In this document: positions 1-8,130 of the stretch, one piece after another
How positions within the stretch are numbered: position 1 is the stretch's first letter
Layout: every line of letters starts with the position of its first letter
Source of the DNA: Clostridia bacterium
Lineage (GTDB): Bacteria > Bacillota > Clostridia > Oscillospirales > Oscillospiraceae
DNA: 35,720 nucleotides
Assembly (NCBI GenBank): GCA_021153265.1
Contig: JAGKTU010000011.1
Location: forward strand, 1-35,720
Direction: 5' to 3'
Notes under the pieces: generated by a model
Databases searched by the model: none
What the model saw: only the letters and a program-made list of their open reading frames with translations
Told to the model about the DNA's origin: nothing
Made by a program: the position numbers and the translations under genes

Positions 1-3000
1 CATGACGTAGGACTGGATGGAGTCGATGTACTCGTTGCTGACGGCCTCGCCGGCGGCGTTGTAGATCACGATGGTGATCTCGTCAGCCATCTGCTTGGCA
101 GCGATGTTGGAGTAGCCGAAGACGTAGTGGGTCTTGCCGCCGATGGTTGCAGTGGTCCACTTGTCAGCGGGGATGGTCTGGGTAGAGCCTGCCATGGTGG
201 CGACGGCGTAAGCGCCGGTGAAGTCGATGTCCTCAACTGCGGGGAATGCGAAGTTCATGCCCAGAGCATTGCCCATGTCAACCTGGGAGAAGGCGATGTC
301 GAACTTCTCGATGACGGGCTTCTCAGCAGCAACGTAGCTCAGAGTCAGAGTACCGTCGGCATTGACGACCAGAGTGAAGGTCAGCTCCACGCCGCCGGGA
401 ACCATCAGCTTGTCGGCAGTCTCGTCCAGCACGCTGGTATGATACAGGGTGGCGGAGGTGACTTCGCCCTGCCAGCCGTCGGTCATGTACCATGCGGCAT
501 TGCCCGTGGTCTTGACAGCAACATAGCTAGTTTCAGCGAAGGTAACGGTCAGAGTGCCATCGACGAACTTGTACTCGCCCATGTTCTCATAGTCTTCCTC
601 ACAGCCGTAGTTGTCGCCGTTGATGTAGCCGAACAGGTAGTAGTCGGTGACGATGGGGTCATCGGGCTTGTAGTCGGGATCGGCTGCGCCGCAGCGGCTG
701 CAGACGCCCTCAACGTAGTCGTGGCCCAGAGAGGTGGTCTCGTCAGCAACGTATTTGTCGCCGCAGGAGCAGGTGTAGGTGGTGTAGCCGCCAGTGGTGC
801 AGGTGGGCTCAGTGACGGTCTTCTCGTAGGAGTGGGTATGGGTATCGTTGTAAACGACGGCGATGCCGGTGGAGCCGATGGAACCGGAGATCTTGCCGCC
901 GGAGACGGTGAAGGTGGTGCCGGTGACCTGATCGGTGTAGGTACCGTCAGCCATACCAACGTCCAGACCGCTGACAGACTTGGAAGTGCCCTGGTAGTTG
1001 ACCAGAACCACGCCGGAGTCGCCACGGACGACGTAAGCGATGCCGCTGGCGTTGCCGGACTTCTCGGACTGGCCATTAAAGGCATTGTGGAACTCGTTGA
1101 CAGCCACGACTTCGGGGTTAGCCCAACCGGTGTTGGTGCCGCCCATACCCAGGGTATCGGTGGCGAAGTTGGCGGGACGTGCGAAGTACAGGCCCATTGC
1201 GTCGCCACGAGCGGCTACCAGAGCCCATGTCTTATTGATGTTGGCAACGGAAATGTTGGTGGATTCCTTCTTGTCGTTGCCGTAGGTGTCGTGGGACTCA
1301 GCCCACAGGACCAGCTGGTTGGCGGTAGCGGCCTTGTTGTAGCCCTTCAGGTTGTAGGAAGCGGAGCCGCCGACGATGTCGCCGCGGAGGCAGTTGCCCC
1401 AGGAGTTGTCGGTGACAGCCAGGAACTCGGTGTACTCGATGATGGAGACCTTCTTGCCGGGCTCGTCCAGCAGCTCGCCGTAGCAGTACAGGTCGAAGCC
1501 CTTGCTCTTGGCGTAAGCCTCTGCGCCGCCGACAACGGTGGGCCAGAAGTCACTTGCGGTGCCCTGATCGTCGTAGGGAGTCTCGATGTGCTTGGTGGCG
1601 TCGAAACGGAAGCCGTCAGCGCCGGCGTCGATGCACTCCTTCAGGTAGTCCAGAACATAGCCCTGAAGCTCCTTGTTGGCAGTGTTCAGGTCGGGCAGGC
1701 CGCCCATGCACTTATGGGTGATGGCATAACGGTCGCCGTTGTTATAGTCGCTCTGGGCGATATTCTTGGAGTAGTCGTGCCAGTAATCGCTCTTCAGCAG
1801 GTAGGAGGGGATCGCGGAGGACAGGTCGTTGCCGGTCTCGTTGCCCAGGTGGTTGGCGACAACGTCAACGATGACCTTGATGCCATACTGGTCAGCAACT
1901 TCACACATAGCAGTGAACTCTTCCTTGGTACCCAGGGCGTTGTCGGCGCTGGTGTTCATCTTGAAGTCCACGGGCTGGTAGAACAGCCACCACTTGGTAG
2001 CAGGTACGTCCTTGGTACCTTCCTTCATGACCTGTGCGGGGGAAGTCTGAATAGCGGTGTAGCCAGCGGCGGCAATGGCCTCCATGTTGGCTGCGATGTT
2101 GTTGTAGGACCAGTTCCAGCAGTGCAGAGTCACGCCGGACTGGACACCGGAGGTATCCTGAACGCCCTTGACCTCGCTGCGGACGTAGCTCAGCTGCATG
2201 GAGCCGTCGGTGTTCTGACGCAGGTAGAAGGTCAGTTCAACACCGCCGGGAACCAGCATCTTGTCCCACTTCAGGCCGGTGGGCAGGGTGGTCTTGCCGG
2301 TATCAAACAGGGTTGCGGAGGTCTTAGCACCCAGCCAGCCCTTGGTCATGTACCACTCGCTCATGGCAGCATTCTTGATGCCGACATAGCTGTCGGAGGG
2401 GAAGGTAGCGGTCAGAGTGCCGTTGGTGAACTTGTACTGACCCAGAGTGGAGGATGTGGTTCCTTCGCCGTAGTCAGCGCCGTTGATGTAGCCGAAGAGG
2501 TAGTAGTCGCCGGTGGGGACGGTGCCATCGGAGGGAACATCGCTGCCGCCCTCGTCGCCGCCGGACTCGCCGCCTTCGTTGCCGCCGCCGGGAACCTCAG
2601 CGCCGGTGGTGTAGCTCAGGGTGTAGGTGCCGTCGGTGTTGGCGGTCAGAGTGAAGGTAACTTCAACGCCGCCGGGGACATACAGCTTGTTGGCATCGGT
2701 GCCCAGAGTGGTGGTGCTATACAGAGTGGCAGAGGTAACGGAAGTACCCAGCCAGCCGTCGGTCATGTACCAGTTGGCATTGTCACCGGTCTTAACTGCA
2801 ACATAGCTGTCGGCAGTGAAGGAGGTGGTCAGAGTGCCGTTGACGAACTTGTAGGTGCCGATGGTGGCGTAGTCATCCTGCTCGCCATAGTTGGCACCGT
2901 TGATGTAGCCGAAGAGGTAGTAGGTGCCGGAGGGGATGATGCCGCCGTCATCGGGGTTGGGATCGGGATCAGGATCGGGATCAGGATCGGGATCGGGGTC

Positions 3001-3813
3001 GGGATCCACGGGGGTATTGCCGGTGGTGTAGCTCAGGGTCAGAGAGCCATCGGCGTTCTCGAGCAGAGTGAAGGTGACTTCACCTGCGGGAACCATCATT
3101 TTTTCTTGAGCGCCGGTGGAGGTATTGTACAGAGATGCGGAGGTACCGGTAGTATAGGTCTTGGTCATGAACCAGTTGTTGTTATCCGTGGTTTTGACAT
3201 AGACATAGCTGGTCTCGGTGATGGAAACGGTCACCTGACCATTCACGAAGGGATAGCCAGCGCCCTGCCAATCGTCACCATGGCCAGTGTCCGCGCCATT
3301 GATGTAGCCGATCAGGGTGTAGTTGCCGGTGGGAGTGGTGCCGCCGGAGGGCTGGGTGGTAGCCTCGGTGGATTCGCTCTCCTCGGTGTCGTCGCCACCG
3401 CCTGCGGGGGTGTAGACGGACCAGGTGCCGGTGGCATTGTCCCACTGACCATCACCGACGGTGAAGCAGTTGTTGGTGCCGTCCAGCTTCAGATTCACGG
3501 TCTGAGAATACTTGCTGTCCTTGCTCAGGGCAGACATATGGGGACTCATACGGTAGAAAATGACATTGGTATAGCCATCGGGGATAACACCCTCGTAGAT
3601 GCCGTCACCGTCGGTGTCGGTGAGCTTGATCCAGTGGTCGGTGGTATCCCAGTAGTAGGCCGCGAACCAGGTATTTTGCTGTTTCCAGTTGGAATTGGGC
3701 TTCAGATAAACTGTAGTGCCGGATTCCGCTGCGAAAACAGACAGAGGTGCCAGAGTCAGCATCAGGGCGATAACCATGATGAAACTCAGCATGCGTTTGG
3801 TGGTGTTGCGCAT
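1..3813 (-). CDS. Secreted multi-domain alpha-amylase (GH13), 3' end outside window
   Basis: Extracellular starch-degrading enzyme; 1271 residues are visible and the frame is still open at the window edge. Start ATG at 3813 has AAGGAGG 7 nt upstream (3821-3827). Residues 1-29 form a signal peptide ending VFAA. Order after that: an N-terminal module (about 33-137, with a DTDGDG loop), a Thr/Glu linker, a roughly 105-residue YINGA-type repeat (163-264), an Asp-Pro linker, a second repeat (297-402), a Gly/Glu linker, a third repeat (433-545), the GH13 barrel (about 555-900) and its beta domain, a CxC/CxxC segment (993-1041), a fourth repeat (1056-1158), and the start of another module. GH13 motifs are intact: DVVANH (His 655), GFRFDATKH (nucleophile about 738), YGEL (acid/base Glu 780), ESHD (Asp 842). 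The repeats are probably carbohydrate-binding, but this is inferred from their position around the barrel. A sortase or S-layer anchor may lie outside the window. Confidence 0.95.
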   Translation of the reverse strand, partial: MRNTTKRMLSFIMVIALMLTLAPLSVFAAESGTTVYLKPNSNWKQQNTWFAAYYWDTTDHWIKLTDTDGDGIYEGVIPDGYTNVIFYRMSPHMSALSKDSKYSQTVNLKLDGTNNCFTVGDGQWDNATGTWSVYTPAGGGDDTEESESTEATTQPSGGTTPTGNYTLIGYINGADTGHGDDWQGAGYPFVNGQVTVSITETSYVYVKTTDNNNWFMTKTYTTGTSASLYNTSTGAQEKMMVPAGEVTFTLLENADGSLTLSYTTGNTPVDPDPDPDPDPDPDPDPNPDDGGIIPSGTYYLFGYINGANYGEQDDYATIGTYKFVNGTLTTSFTADSYVAVKTGDNANWYMTDGWLGTSVTSATLYSTTTLGTDANKLYVPGGVEVTFTLTANTDGTYTLSYTTGAEVPGGGNEGGESGGDEGGSDVPSDGTVPTGDYYLFGYINGADYGEGTTSSTLGQYKFTNGTLTATFPSDSYVGIKNAAMSEWYMTKGWLGAKTSATLFDTGKTTLPTGLKWDKMLVPGGVELTFYLRQNTDGSMQLSYVRSEVKGVQDTSGVQSGVTLHCWNWSYNNIAANMEAIAAAGYTAIQTSPAQVMKEGTKDVPATKWWLFYQPVDFKMNTSADNALGTKEEFTAMCEVADQYGIKVIVDVVANHLGNETGNDLSSAIPSYLLKSDYWHDYSKNIAQSDYNNGDRYAITHKCMGGLPDLNTANKELQGYVLDYLKECIDAGADGFRFDATKHIETPYDDQGTASDFWPTVVGGAEAYAKSKGFDLYCYGELLDEPGKKVSIIEYTEFLAVTDNSWGNCLRGDIVGGSASYNLKGYNKAATANQLVLWAESHDTYGNDKKESTNISVANINKTWALVAARGDAMGLYFARPANFATDTLGMGGTNTGWANPEVVAVNEFHNAFNGQSEKSGNASGIAYVVRGDSGVVLVNYQGTSKSVSGLDVGMADGTYTDQVTGTTFTVSGGKISGSIGSTGIAVVYNDTHTHSYEKTVTEPTCTTGGYTTYTCSCGDKYVADETTSLGHDYVEGVCSRCGAADPDYKPDDPIVTDYYLFGYINGDNYGCEEDYENMGEYKFVDGTLTVTFAETSYVAVKTTGNAAWYMTDGWQGEVTSATLYHTSVLDETADKLMVPGGVELTFTLVVNADGTLTLSYVAAEKPVIEKFDIAFSQVDMGNALGMNFAFPAVEDIDFTGAYAVATMAGSTQTIPADKWTTATIGGKTHYVFGYSNIAAKQMADEITIVIYNAAGEAVSNEYIDSIQSYVM
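2957..3006 (-). repeat. Asp-Pro linker microrepeat in amylase
   Basis: Hexanucleotide-like repetition of GATCGG/GATCAG on the plus strand encodes alternating Asp-Pro pairs (about residues 270-284) between starch-binding-like repeats 1 and 2 of the amylase. It is a flexible extended linker, and slippage could change its length between strains. Confidence 0.85.
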
Positions 3814-3858
3814 AGTTTTTCCTCCTTATTTTATGGTGCGTAAAATTCAGCCACTTTG

Positions 3859-3887
3859 ATTATAGAGTAAAGATTTTGTTTACGCAA
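3859..3887 (-). promoter_or_regulatory. Sigma-A-type promoter of the amylase
   Basis: On the minus strand, TTGCGT (3882-3887) is followed by a 17-nt spacer and TATAAT (3859-3864), about 45 nt before the amylase start codon. The -10 box is perfect and the -35 box matches 4 of 6. No competing promoter of similar quality lies in the 270-base gap upstream of the gene. Confidence 0.75.
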
Positions 3888-3902
3888 TTGTCGCAAATGT
3901 AC

Positions 3903-3918
3903 AAATAAACGTTTCCAA
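3903..3918 (-). promoter_or_regulatory. cre-like CcpA/LacI-family operator
   Basis: On the minus strand TTGGAAACGTTTATTT matches the catabolite-responsive element pattern WTGNAARCGNWWWCAW except at the final CA, and has the central AAACGTTT palindrome typical of LacI-family sites. It lies 15 nt upstream of the amylase -35 box. That position could serve repression or activation. A starch gene under carbon catabolite control is expected. Which regulator binds it is inference. Confidence 0.6.
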
Positions 3919-4016
3919 TTTGTTCATAGTTACCATAAAACCCCGTTCTTACTAATTCTGGAAAATATTATGATTTTTCATTGGAGATAACTCCTAAATA
4001 TATAAAGACATGAAAT

Positions 4017-4049
4017 GCCCCAGTTTGTACAGAGTGTACAAACTGGGGC
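4017..4049 (-). terminator. 15-bp perfect hairpin ending the polysaccharide operon
   Basis: GCCCCAGTTTGTACA (4017-4031) and TGTACAAACTGGGGC (4035-4049) pair perfectly around a 3-nt loop. It lies 39 nt past the stop codon of the last operon gene and is the obvious 3' end of that transcript. Read on the minus strand, the tail is ATTTC rather than a full U-run, so it may act as an RNA 3'-end stabiliser, a weak terminator or a protein-binding palindrome. It also separates the operon from the amylase promoter. Confidence 0.55.
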
Positions 4050-4087
4050 TAATTCACCAAAATGGGTTGGCTTTTCTTCGCAAAATT

Positions 4088-5104
4088 TTACAGGCCGAAA
4101 AGCCGGCGGCATCTGCTGCGCTTGAGCAGTTCGGTGGCCGGGATCAGCAGGCCGAGGATCACCACGAAGGTCACCGCGGCACGCAGAAGGCTGTCTGCCA
4201 TGGTTCCGCCGGAAAACAGGCCCAAGTCAGCATACAGGTAATCGCAGGCTACGATCACGATCCGGGAATGCCACGCGAAAATCACCATGGTATGGCTGCC
4301 AAGGTAGGTCAGCGGTTTCAGCGGAAAGATTTTCGCAACCAGAATCACCGCGAGCGTGCCGGCAAGGGCAGATGCAAAGGTCAGCAGCTCATTACCATAG
4401 AGTCCTACGGACATATCCAGAGAGCTGCCCGATACCCGGATGCACAGGAAGCCTGCAACTGCGTTGATTCCCATCAACACAGCGGCCTGCACCATGCGCA
4501 GACAGGGGGCGGTGGGTTTCTCTTCGCCGCGGAGCAGGTGTTCTCTGGAAAGATAACCTGCATGGAAGAAAAACTGGGCAACCAGCGCCACATCCAGATT
4601 CCAGGGCAGGCTGCCCCAGCCCAGACGATAACGGGCAAGCCCGACTATGCACACCAGCGCCGAAAGAGCGGTGGAATGGAGGCGGTTTTTGCCGCAAAGC
4701 CGGTGGATTCCGTAATACAGGACCTCCGTAAGGAACAAGCAGGCCAGAAACCAGACCGTCCAGAAATGCTCCTGCACCATAAAATCTCTGAGCATCACAA
4801 GATAGGCTTGACCGGGTTGGTGCTGCAAAGCATAGACCAGCGAGAAAAAGGCGAAGATCACGCCGCCAAGGGTGAAATAAGGCAGAACCAGACTCTTCAG
4901 CTTCCGCTTAAGAAATTCAGCAGGCGAATACTTGCTGCCGGAGAACACAATGCCCGAAAGGAAGAAAAACAGGGGCATATGGAAGGTATAGACCAGCGTG
5001 GACAGATAGGGCACGCCCAGATGGCCCAGAATCACGCACAGCAGGCCGATGCCTTTTGCCGCATCGATCCAGAGGATGCGGTTGGATTTATGTTCCATGG
5101 CCAT
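4088..5104 (-). CDS. Membrane acyltransferase (acyltransferase 3 / OafA-like)
   Basis: Integral membrane O-acyltransferase, 338 residues, probably adding acetyl or a similar group to a sugar of the polysaccharide. The N-terminus has the family pattern: RILWIDAAKGIGLL, then a GHLG segment (catalytic-type His about residue 27), then FHMPLFFFLSG. About ten hydrophobic segments follow, and the length fits COG3594 fucose-acetylase-like members. The start overlaps the end of the upstream HAD gene by 17 nt; an internal ATG two codons later (5098) is equally possible. It is the last gene of the operon and lies before a long hairpin. The acyl group and acceptor sugar cannot be read from the sequence. 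Confidence 0.85.
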   Translation of the reverse strand: MAMEHKSNRILWIDAAKGIGLLCVILGHLGVPYLSTLVYTFHMPLFFFLSGIVFSGSKYSPAEFLKRKLKSLVLPYFTLGGVIFAFFSLVYALQHQPGQAYLVMLRDFMVQEHFWTVWFLACLFLTEVLYYGIHRLCGKNRLHSTALSALVCIVGLARYRLGWGSLPWNLDVALVAQFFFHAGYLSREHLLRGEEKPTAPCLRMVQAAVLMGINAVAGFLCIRVSGSSLDMSVGLYGNELLTFASALAGTLAVILVAKIFPLKPLTYLGSHTMVIFAWHSRIVIVACDYLYADLGLFSGGTMADSLLRAAVTFVVILGLLIPATELLKRSRCRRLFGL

Positions 5105-5741
5105 TCTCCATCAGCCAGAGCGGCACATCGTCCACCCGGGAAACGGTGGGGAAGGGATAATCCTGTCCTTCTTTGAAGCCAAAACCATAGGTCACGCCGA
5201 GAAAATCCACCCCGGCTTCCTTGGCTCCGTCATAGTCATAGATACTGTCGCCGATGAGCAGTTTTTTCCCTTCTGCAGCAGTCCGGATGACAGCAAGATC
5301 AATGGTCTTTCGCTTGGTCAGGGTTTCTTCCGGATCCATGCCCACAATGGTGTCGAAATAGGACGCCAGACCGTAATACTCCAGAATGGATTGGGCAATG
5401 GTTTCGGATTTCAAGGTAGCTACCGCCAGCTTATGACCCTGTTCCCGAAGGAAAGAGAGCAGTTCCGGCATACCGGGGTAGACCGATGCTTCGTACAACG
5501 CCTTGGTTTTGCCGTACTCCCGGTGGAACTGGGCAGCCCGCAGGGCATCGTCCTCCGAAAGGCCGTAAATTTTGCTGTACATCGCTTTGGGAGGAGGGCC
5601 GACAAACTCCCGAAGCCGGGAATCCGGGATGGGCGCAAGTCCCATCTGGGATTCGGCATAGCGAACACTGTTGAAAATGCCGGCTGAAGTATCCAGCAGG
5701 GTGCCATCCAGATCGAACAGAATCAGATCGTAGTTCTTCAT
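5088..5741 (-). CDS. HAD-family phosphatase (phosphoglycolate-phosphatase-like)
   Basis: Soluble 217-residue HAD hydrolase. Motif I is FDLDGTLLD (nucleophile Asp about 10), followed by an alpha-helical cap, a Thr in VATLKS for motif II, a Lys region, and motif IV IGDSIYDYDGAKEAG. The start ATG overlaps the stop of the aldolase gene by 4 nt (ATGA), so the two are translationally coupled. Context suggests it dephosphorylates an intermediate made by the aldolase before activation by the KdsB-like enzyme, as KdsC does in the Kdo pathway. It has a large cap and is not a KdsC orthologue. General phosphoglycolate salvage is an alternative role. Confidence 0.85.
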   Translation of the reverse strand: MKNYDLILFDLDGTLLDTSAGIFNSVRYAESQMGLAPIPDSRLREFVGPPPKAMYSKIYGLSEDDALRAAQFHREYGKTKALYEASVYPGMPELLSFLREQGHKLAVATLKSETIAQSILEYYGLASYFDTIVGMDPEETLTKRKTIDLAVIRTAAEGKKLLIGDSIYDYDGAKEAGVDFLGVTYGFGFKEGQDYPFPTVSRVDDVPLWLMENGHGT

Positions 5742-7342
5742 CGCTTTCCCTCCCGGTCATAGACGGAACGGGTCAGGAATCCAATATCCATCTGGGTTTT
5801 CAGCTGGCTGATCTTGGCGGCGGTGGCAATGTTCATCCGATGAAGCCGTTCCGCTTCCACATCCATGCCCAGAGCGGCATCGTAATAGTTCTCCCGCTGG
5901 TTGTCGCCAAAGCCGTCGAAGCCAGCCAGCAGAAGGCTCCGGACACCCAGCTTTTTCAGCAAATTCATGCACATCAGGCCGGCGTTATCTACAATGTACT
6001 GCTCCGCGTTGATAAAGCTGTCATAGTTCACAACCGTGACATCCGGACATTCGCCGGTATCGATATTGGAAGTGACCACCACCCGGATATTGCGCTGGGA
6101 ATGCTCCGCCAACTCCTGAACGCCCCGGAAGCGCTTCATATTGCTGATAAACGCCACATCCACCGGGATCTGCTCGGGGATAAAGTTTACGCTGACGGTG
6201 ACATATTCCCCGGAGGATGCCAAATCGATCACCCGGCCGGTAAACTCCGCCAGAGTCTTACCGGGAGCCAGCAGCAGCACCTTTTTGCCGCCCAGCTGGG
6301 ACGCCAGTTCTGCCAACGCGCCGCTGTCATCCACCCGGCGGCTCATGTGCCGCAGATATTCCCGGGCGATATAGTCCTTATCGAACAGCGCCCGGCGCTC
6401 CGGCTCCAAATTATTCAAAATGGCATAGATATCCTGAACATGCAGCGTCTGCTTATTCAGTAGAAACGCACCGTAGTTGGGATGGCATCCGGTGATGGAG
6501 GCAATATAGTAAGCCGCATCGTAGCCCCAGCTGTAGCGAAGGCTCAGAGGGCGGACATACTGGTCGATGATCTCCAGAATCTCCAGATTGTCATACTGCA
6601 GTCCAAAATTGGCATTGATGTACTGGGTCACCAGCTCCGTGTGCAGATTGCCTGCGCCACGCCCCATGCCGTAGACGGAAGCATCGATGATCAGATTTCG
6701 GGGGGTATTGAGCTGCATCAGCTCCTGTGCGTTGGCAAAGGAAAGCTGAAGGTTATTATGGGAGTGGAAGCCCACACAGATCTTCTTATCCAGATTGTGA
6801 TCCACCAGATAGAACATCCGCAGCAGGTCGTTCTTATACATAGTGCCGAGGGTATCTACAATATAAAACGCATAGGGCTTCAGTTCATTGATCTTGCCGA
6901 TGAGCCGGAGCAATGCTTCGTCGGTGTAGGTCACTGTTCCCACCGGCTGCATGAAGACCTTGTAACCCTTTGCCATCAATTCTTTGCCCAGCACAAAAGC
7001 TTCCTCGATCTCATGCTCGTGGAAGGTGACCCGGATGCCGTCCGCCGCGGTACCGTCGCAGGGTTCGATGTCCTCTGCGCCAATAGCGCCGTACTGGATC
7101 ATAGCCACATACATGAGATTGCGGTTCTTCGTGCCGATATGGCGGCGCAGAGCAGCCATATTGCCGTAAAGGGAGCACTCCGGGTCAAACGCGCCGGTTT
7201 TCAAAAAGCCGCACTCGATGATATCCACGGAAGCCTTGGTCAGCTTGGCGATGATATCCCGGATCACCGGCTCGCCGAAGCGGAAGTCATTGATATAGCC
7301 GCCGTCACGCAAAGTGCAGTCTAATATTCTGACTCTGTTCAT
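5738..7342 (-). CDS. DRE-TIM aldolase with extra C-terminal MptE-like domain
   Basis: 534 residues in two parts. Residues 1 to about 300 are a DRE-TIM metallolyase barrel related to 4-hydroxy-2-oxovalerate aldolase: LDCTLRDGGY at the N-terminus (catalytic Arg and metal Asp), a metal HxH in GFHSHNNLQLSFAN, and YGMGRGAGN. Such enzymes make or break carbon-carbon bonds next to a 2-keto acid. Residues about 335-534 form a second domain with KVLLLAPGKTL and LLLAGFDGFGDN, resembling the MptE/sialyltransferase-like Rossmann fold also present in the gene at 9695; this assignment is inference. ORFs of this type usually stop near 340 residues, so the fusion is notable. The RBS is AAGGATG before ATG 7342. 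It is coupled to the HAD phosphatase and follows the KdsB-like gene by 12 nt. The substrate is unknown. Confidence 0.85.
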   Translation of the reverse strand: MNRVRILDCTLRDGGYINDFRFGEPVIRDIIAKLTKASVDIIECGFLKTGAFDPECSLYGNMAALRRHIGTKNRNLMYVAMIQYGAIGAEDIEPCDGTAADGIRVTFHEHEIEEAFVLGKELMAKGYKVFMQPVGTVTYTDEALLRLIGKINELKPYAFYIVDTLGTMYKNDLLRMFYLVDHNLDKKICVGFHSHNNLQLSFANAQELMQLNTPRNLIIDASVYGMGRGAGNLHTELVTQYINANFGLQYDNLEILEIIDQYVRPLSLRYSWGYDAAYYIASITGCHPNYGAFLLNKQTLHVQDIYAILNNLEPERRALFDKDYIAREYLRHMSRRVDDSGALAELASQLGGKKVLLLAPGKTLAEFTGRVIDLASSGEYVTVSVNFIPEQIPVDVAFISNMKRFRGVQELAEHSQRNIRVVVTSNIDTGECPDVTVVNYDSFINAEQYIVDNAGLMCMNLLKKLGVRSLLLAGFDGFGDNQRENYYDAALGMDVEAERLHRMNIATAAKISQLKTQMDIGFLTRSVYDREGKR

Positions 7343-7354
7343 ATTACATCCTTT

Positions 7355-8104
7355 TTACAGTGAGAGTTCACCTTTCGCCAGTTTCTCCCCAATGATCATC
7401 CGAACTTTTTCAAGATCTTTTGGTGTATCCACCGAAACTGTGGTTGCTTCCGTTAAGACGAACTTGATTTTGTGTCCATTCTCCAGGAATCTAAATTCGT
7501 CAATATCTTCAATACTCTCTAAATAACCGCGAGGGGTTTTACTTGCAAATTCAAGTGCTTTTTTGGTAAAACATTGCACACCCACAAACTTTTTTAGCTT
7601 GAAGTCGCTTCTTCCTTTGGGGAAGGGAATGGGTGAACGCGCCATATACATGCCGTAACCCATCATGTCTGTAGCGATCTTAATTTTTGACGAATCATAT
7701 GCGTCAATGGGATCAATCAAATTCATCATTCCATTGGCAACATAGCTTTCCTCCGGGTCAACATCGGTAGGGATCAGATCCTCCACACACGATGTTTCCA
7801 TCAGCGGTTCATCACCATTTACATTGATGTAAAAGTCTGCATCAACCTTCGTGGACACCTCGTACAGTCTTTCCAGATGGGTGGGGCAAGTATCCGATGT
7901 CATAACCCAAGGAATCCCCCATTCTTCACACGCCTTGCCGATGATTTCATGATCCGTCGCCACATAAACCTCGTCAATCCCCTGCGCCTTTTTCATGCTC
8001 TGGTATACCCACCAAATCATGGGTCTGCCACAAATATCTGCCAATCCCTTCCCGGGGAACCGTGTTGACGCATAACGCGACGGGATCACTCCAATAATTT
8101 TCAT
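7355..8104 (-). CDS. kdsB: KdsB-like CMP-ulosonate cytidylyltransferase
   Basis: 249 residues, full family length. It shows the KdsB fingerprint: IPSRYASTRFPGKGLADI with the following GRPM (CTP binding), VNGDEPL (metal site), and a C-terminal VSVDTPKDLEKVR. Family members activate 3-deoxy-2-keto sugar acids such as Kdo as CMP derivatives. A Gram-positive cell has no lipid A-Kdo, so here the substrate is probably a Kdo-like acid of the surface polysaccharide. It lies directly before the aldolase and HAD genes and after the flippase. AGGAGG stands 7 nt before ATG 8104. By eye the gene is clearly more AT-rich than its neighbours, which suggests a separate transfer history. Family assignment is firm; the substrate is inferred. 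Confidence 0.88.
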   Translation of the reverse strand: MKIIGVIPSRYASTRFPGKGLADICGRPMIWWVYQSMKKAQGIDEVYVATDHEIIGKACEEWGIPWVMTSDTCPTHLERLYEVSTKVDADFYINVNGDEPLMETSCVEDLIPTDVDPEESYVANGMMNLIDPIDAYDSSKIKIATDMMGYGMYMARSPIPFPKGRSDFKLKKFVGVQCFTKKALEFASKTPRGYLESIEDIDEFRFLENGHKIKFVLTEATTVSVDTPKDLEKVRMIIGEKLAKGELSL

Positions 8105-8130
8105 AGAGAACCTCCTAAACTAGTTATTCC

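Noticed and set aside
2957..3006. Possible CRISPR-like short repeats
   Set aside because: In-frame Asp-Pro codon repeats with no spacers.
127..3843. A 1238-codon open frame on the plus strand
   Set aside because: It is exactly codon-antisense to the amylase, rich in Gly/Val/Ala from reversed GC-rich codons, and has no RBS. The minus-strand reading has all GH13 motifs.
4010..5176. Plus-strand open frame of 388 codons over the acyltransferase
   Set aside because: Its start lies in the terminator hairpin and its composition is Gln/His/Arg-rich shadow sequence; the minus strand encodes a clear membrane enzyme.
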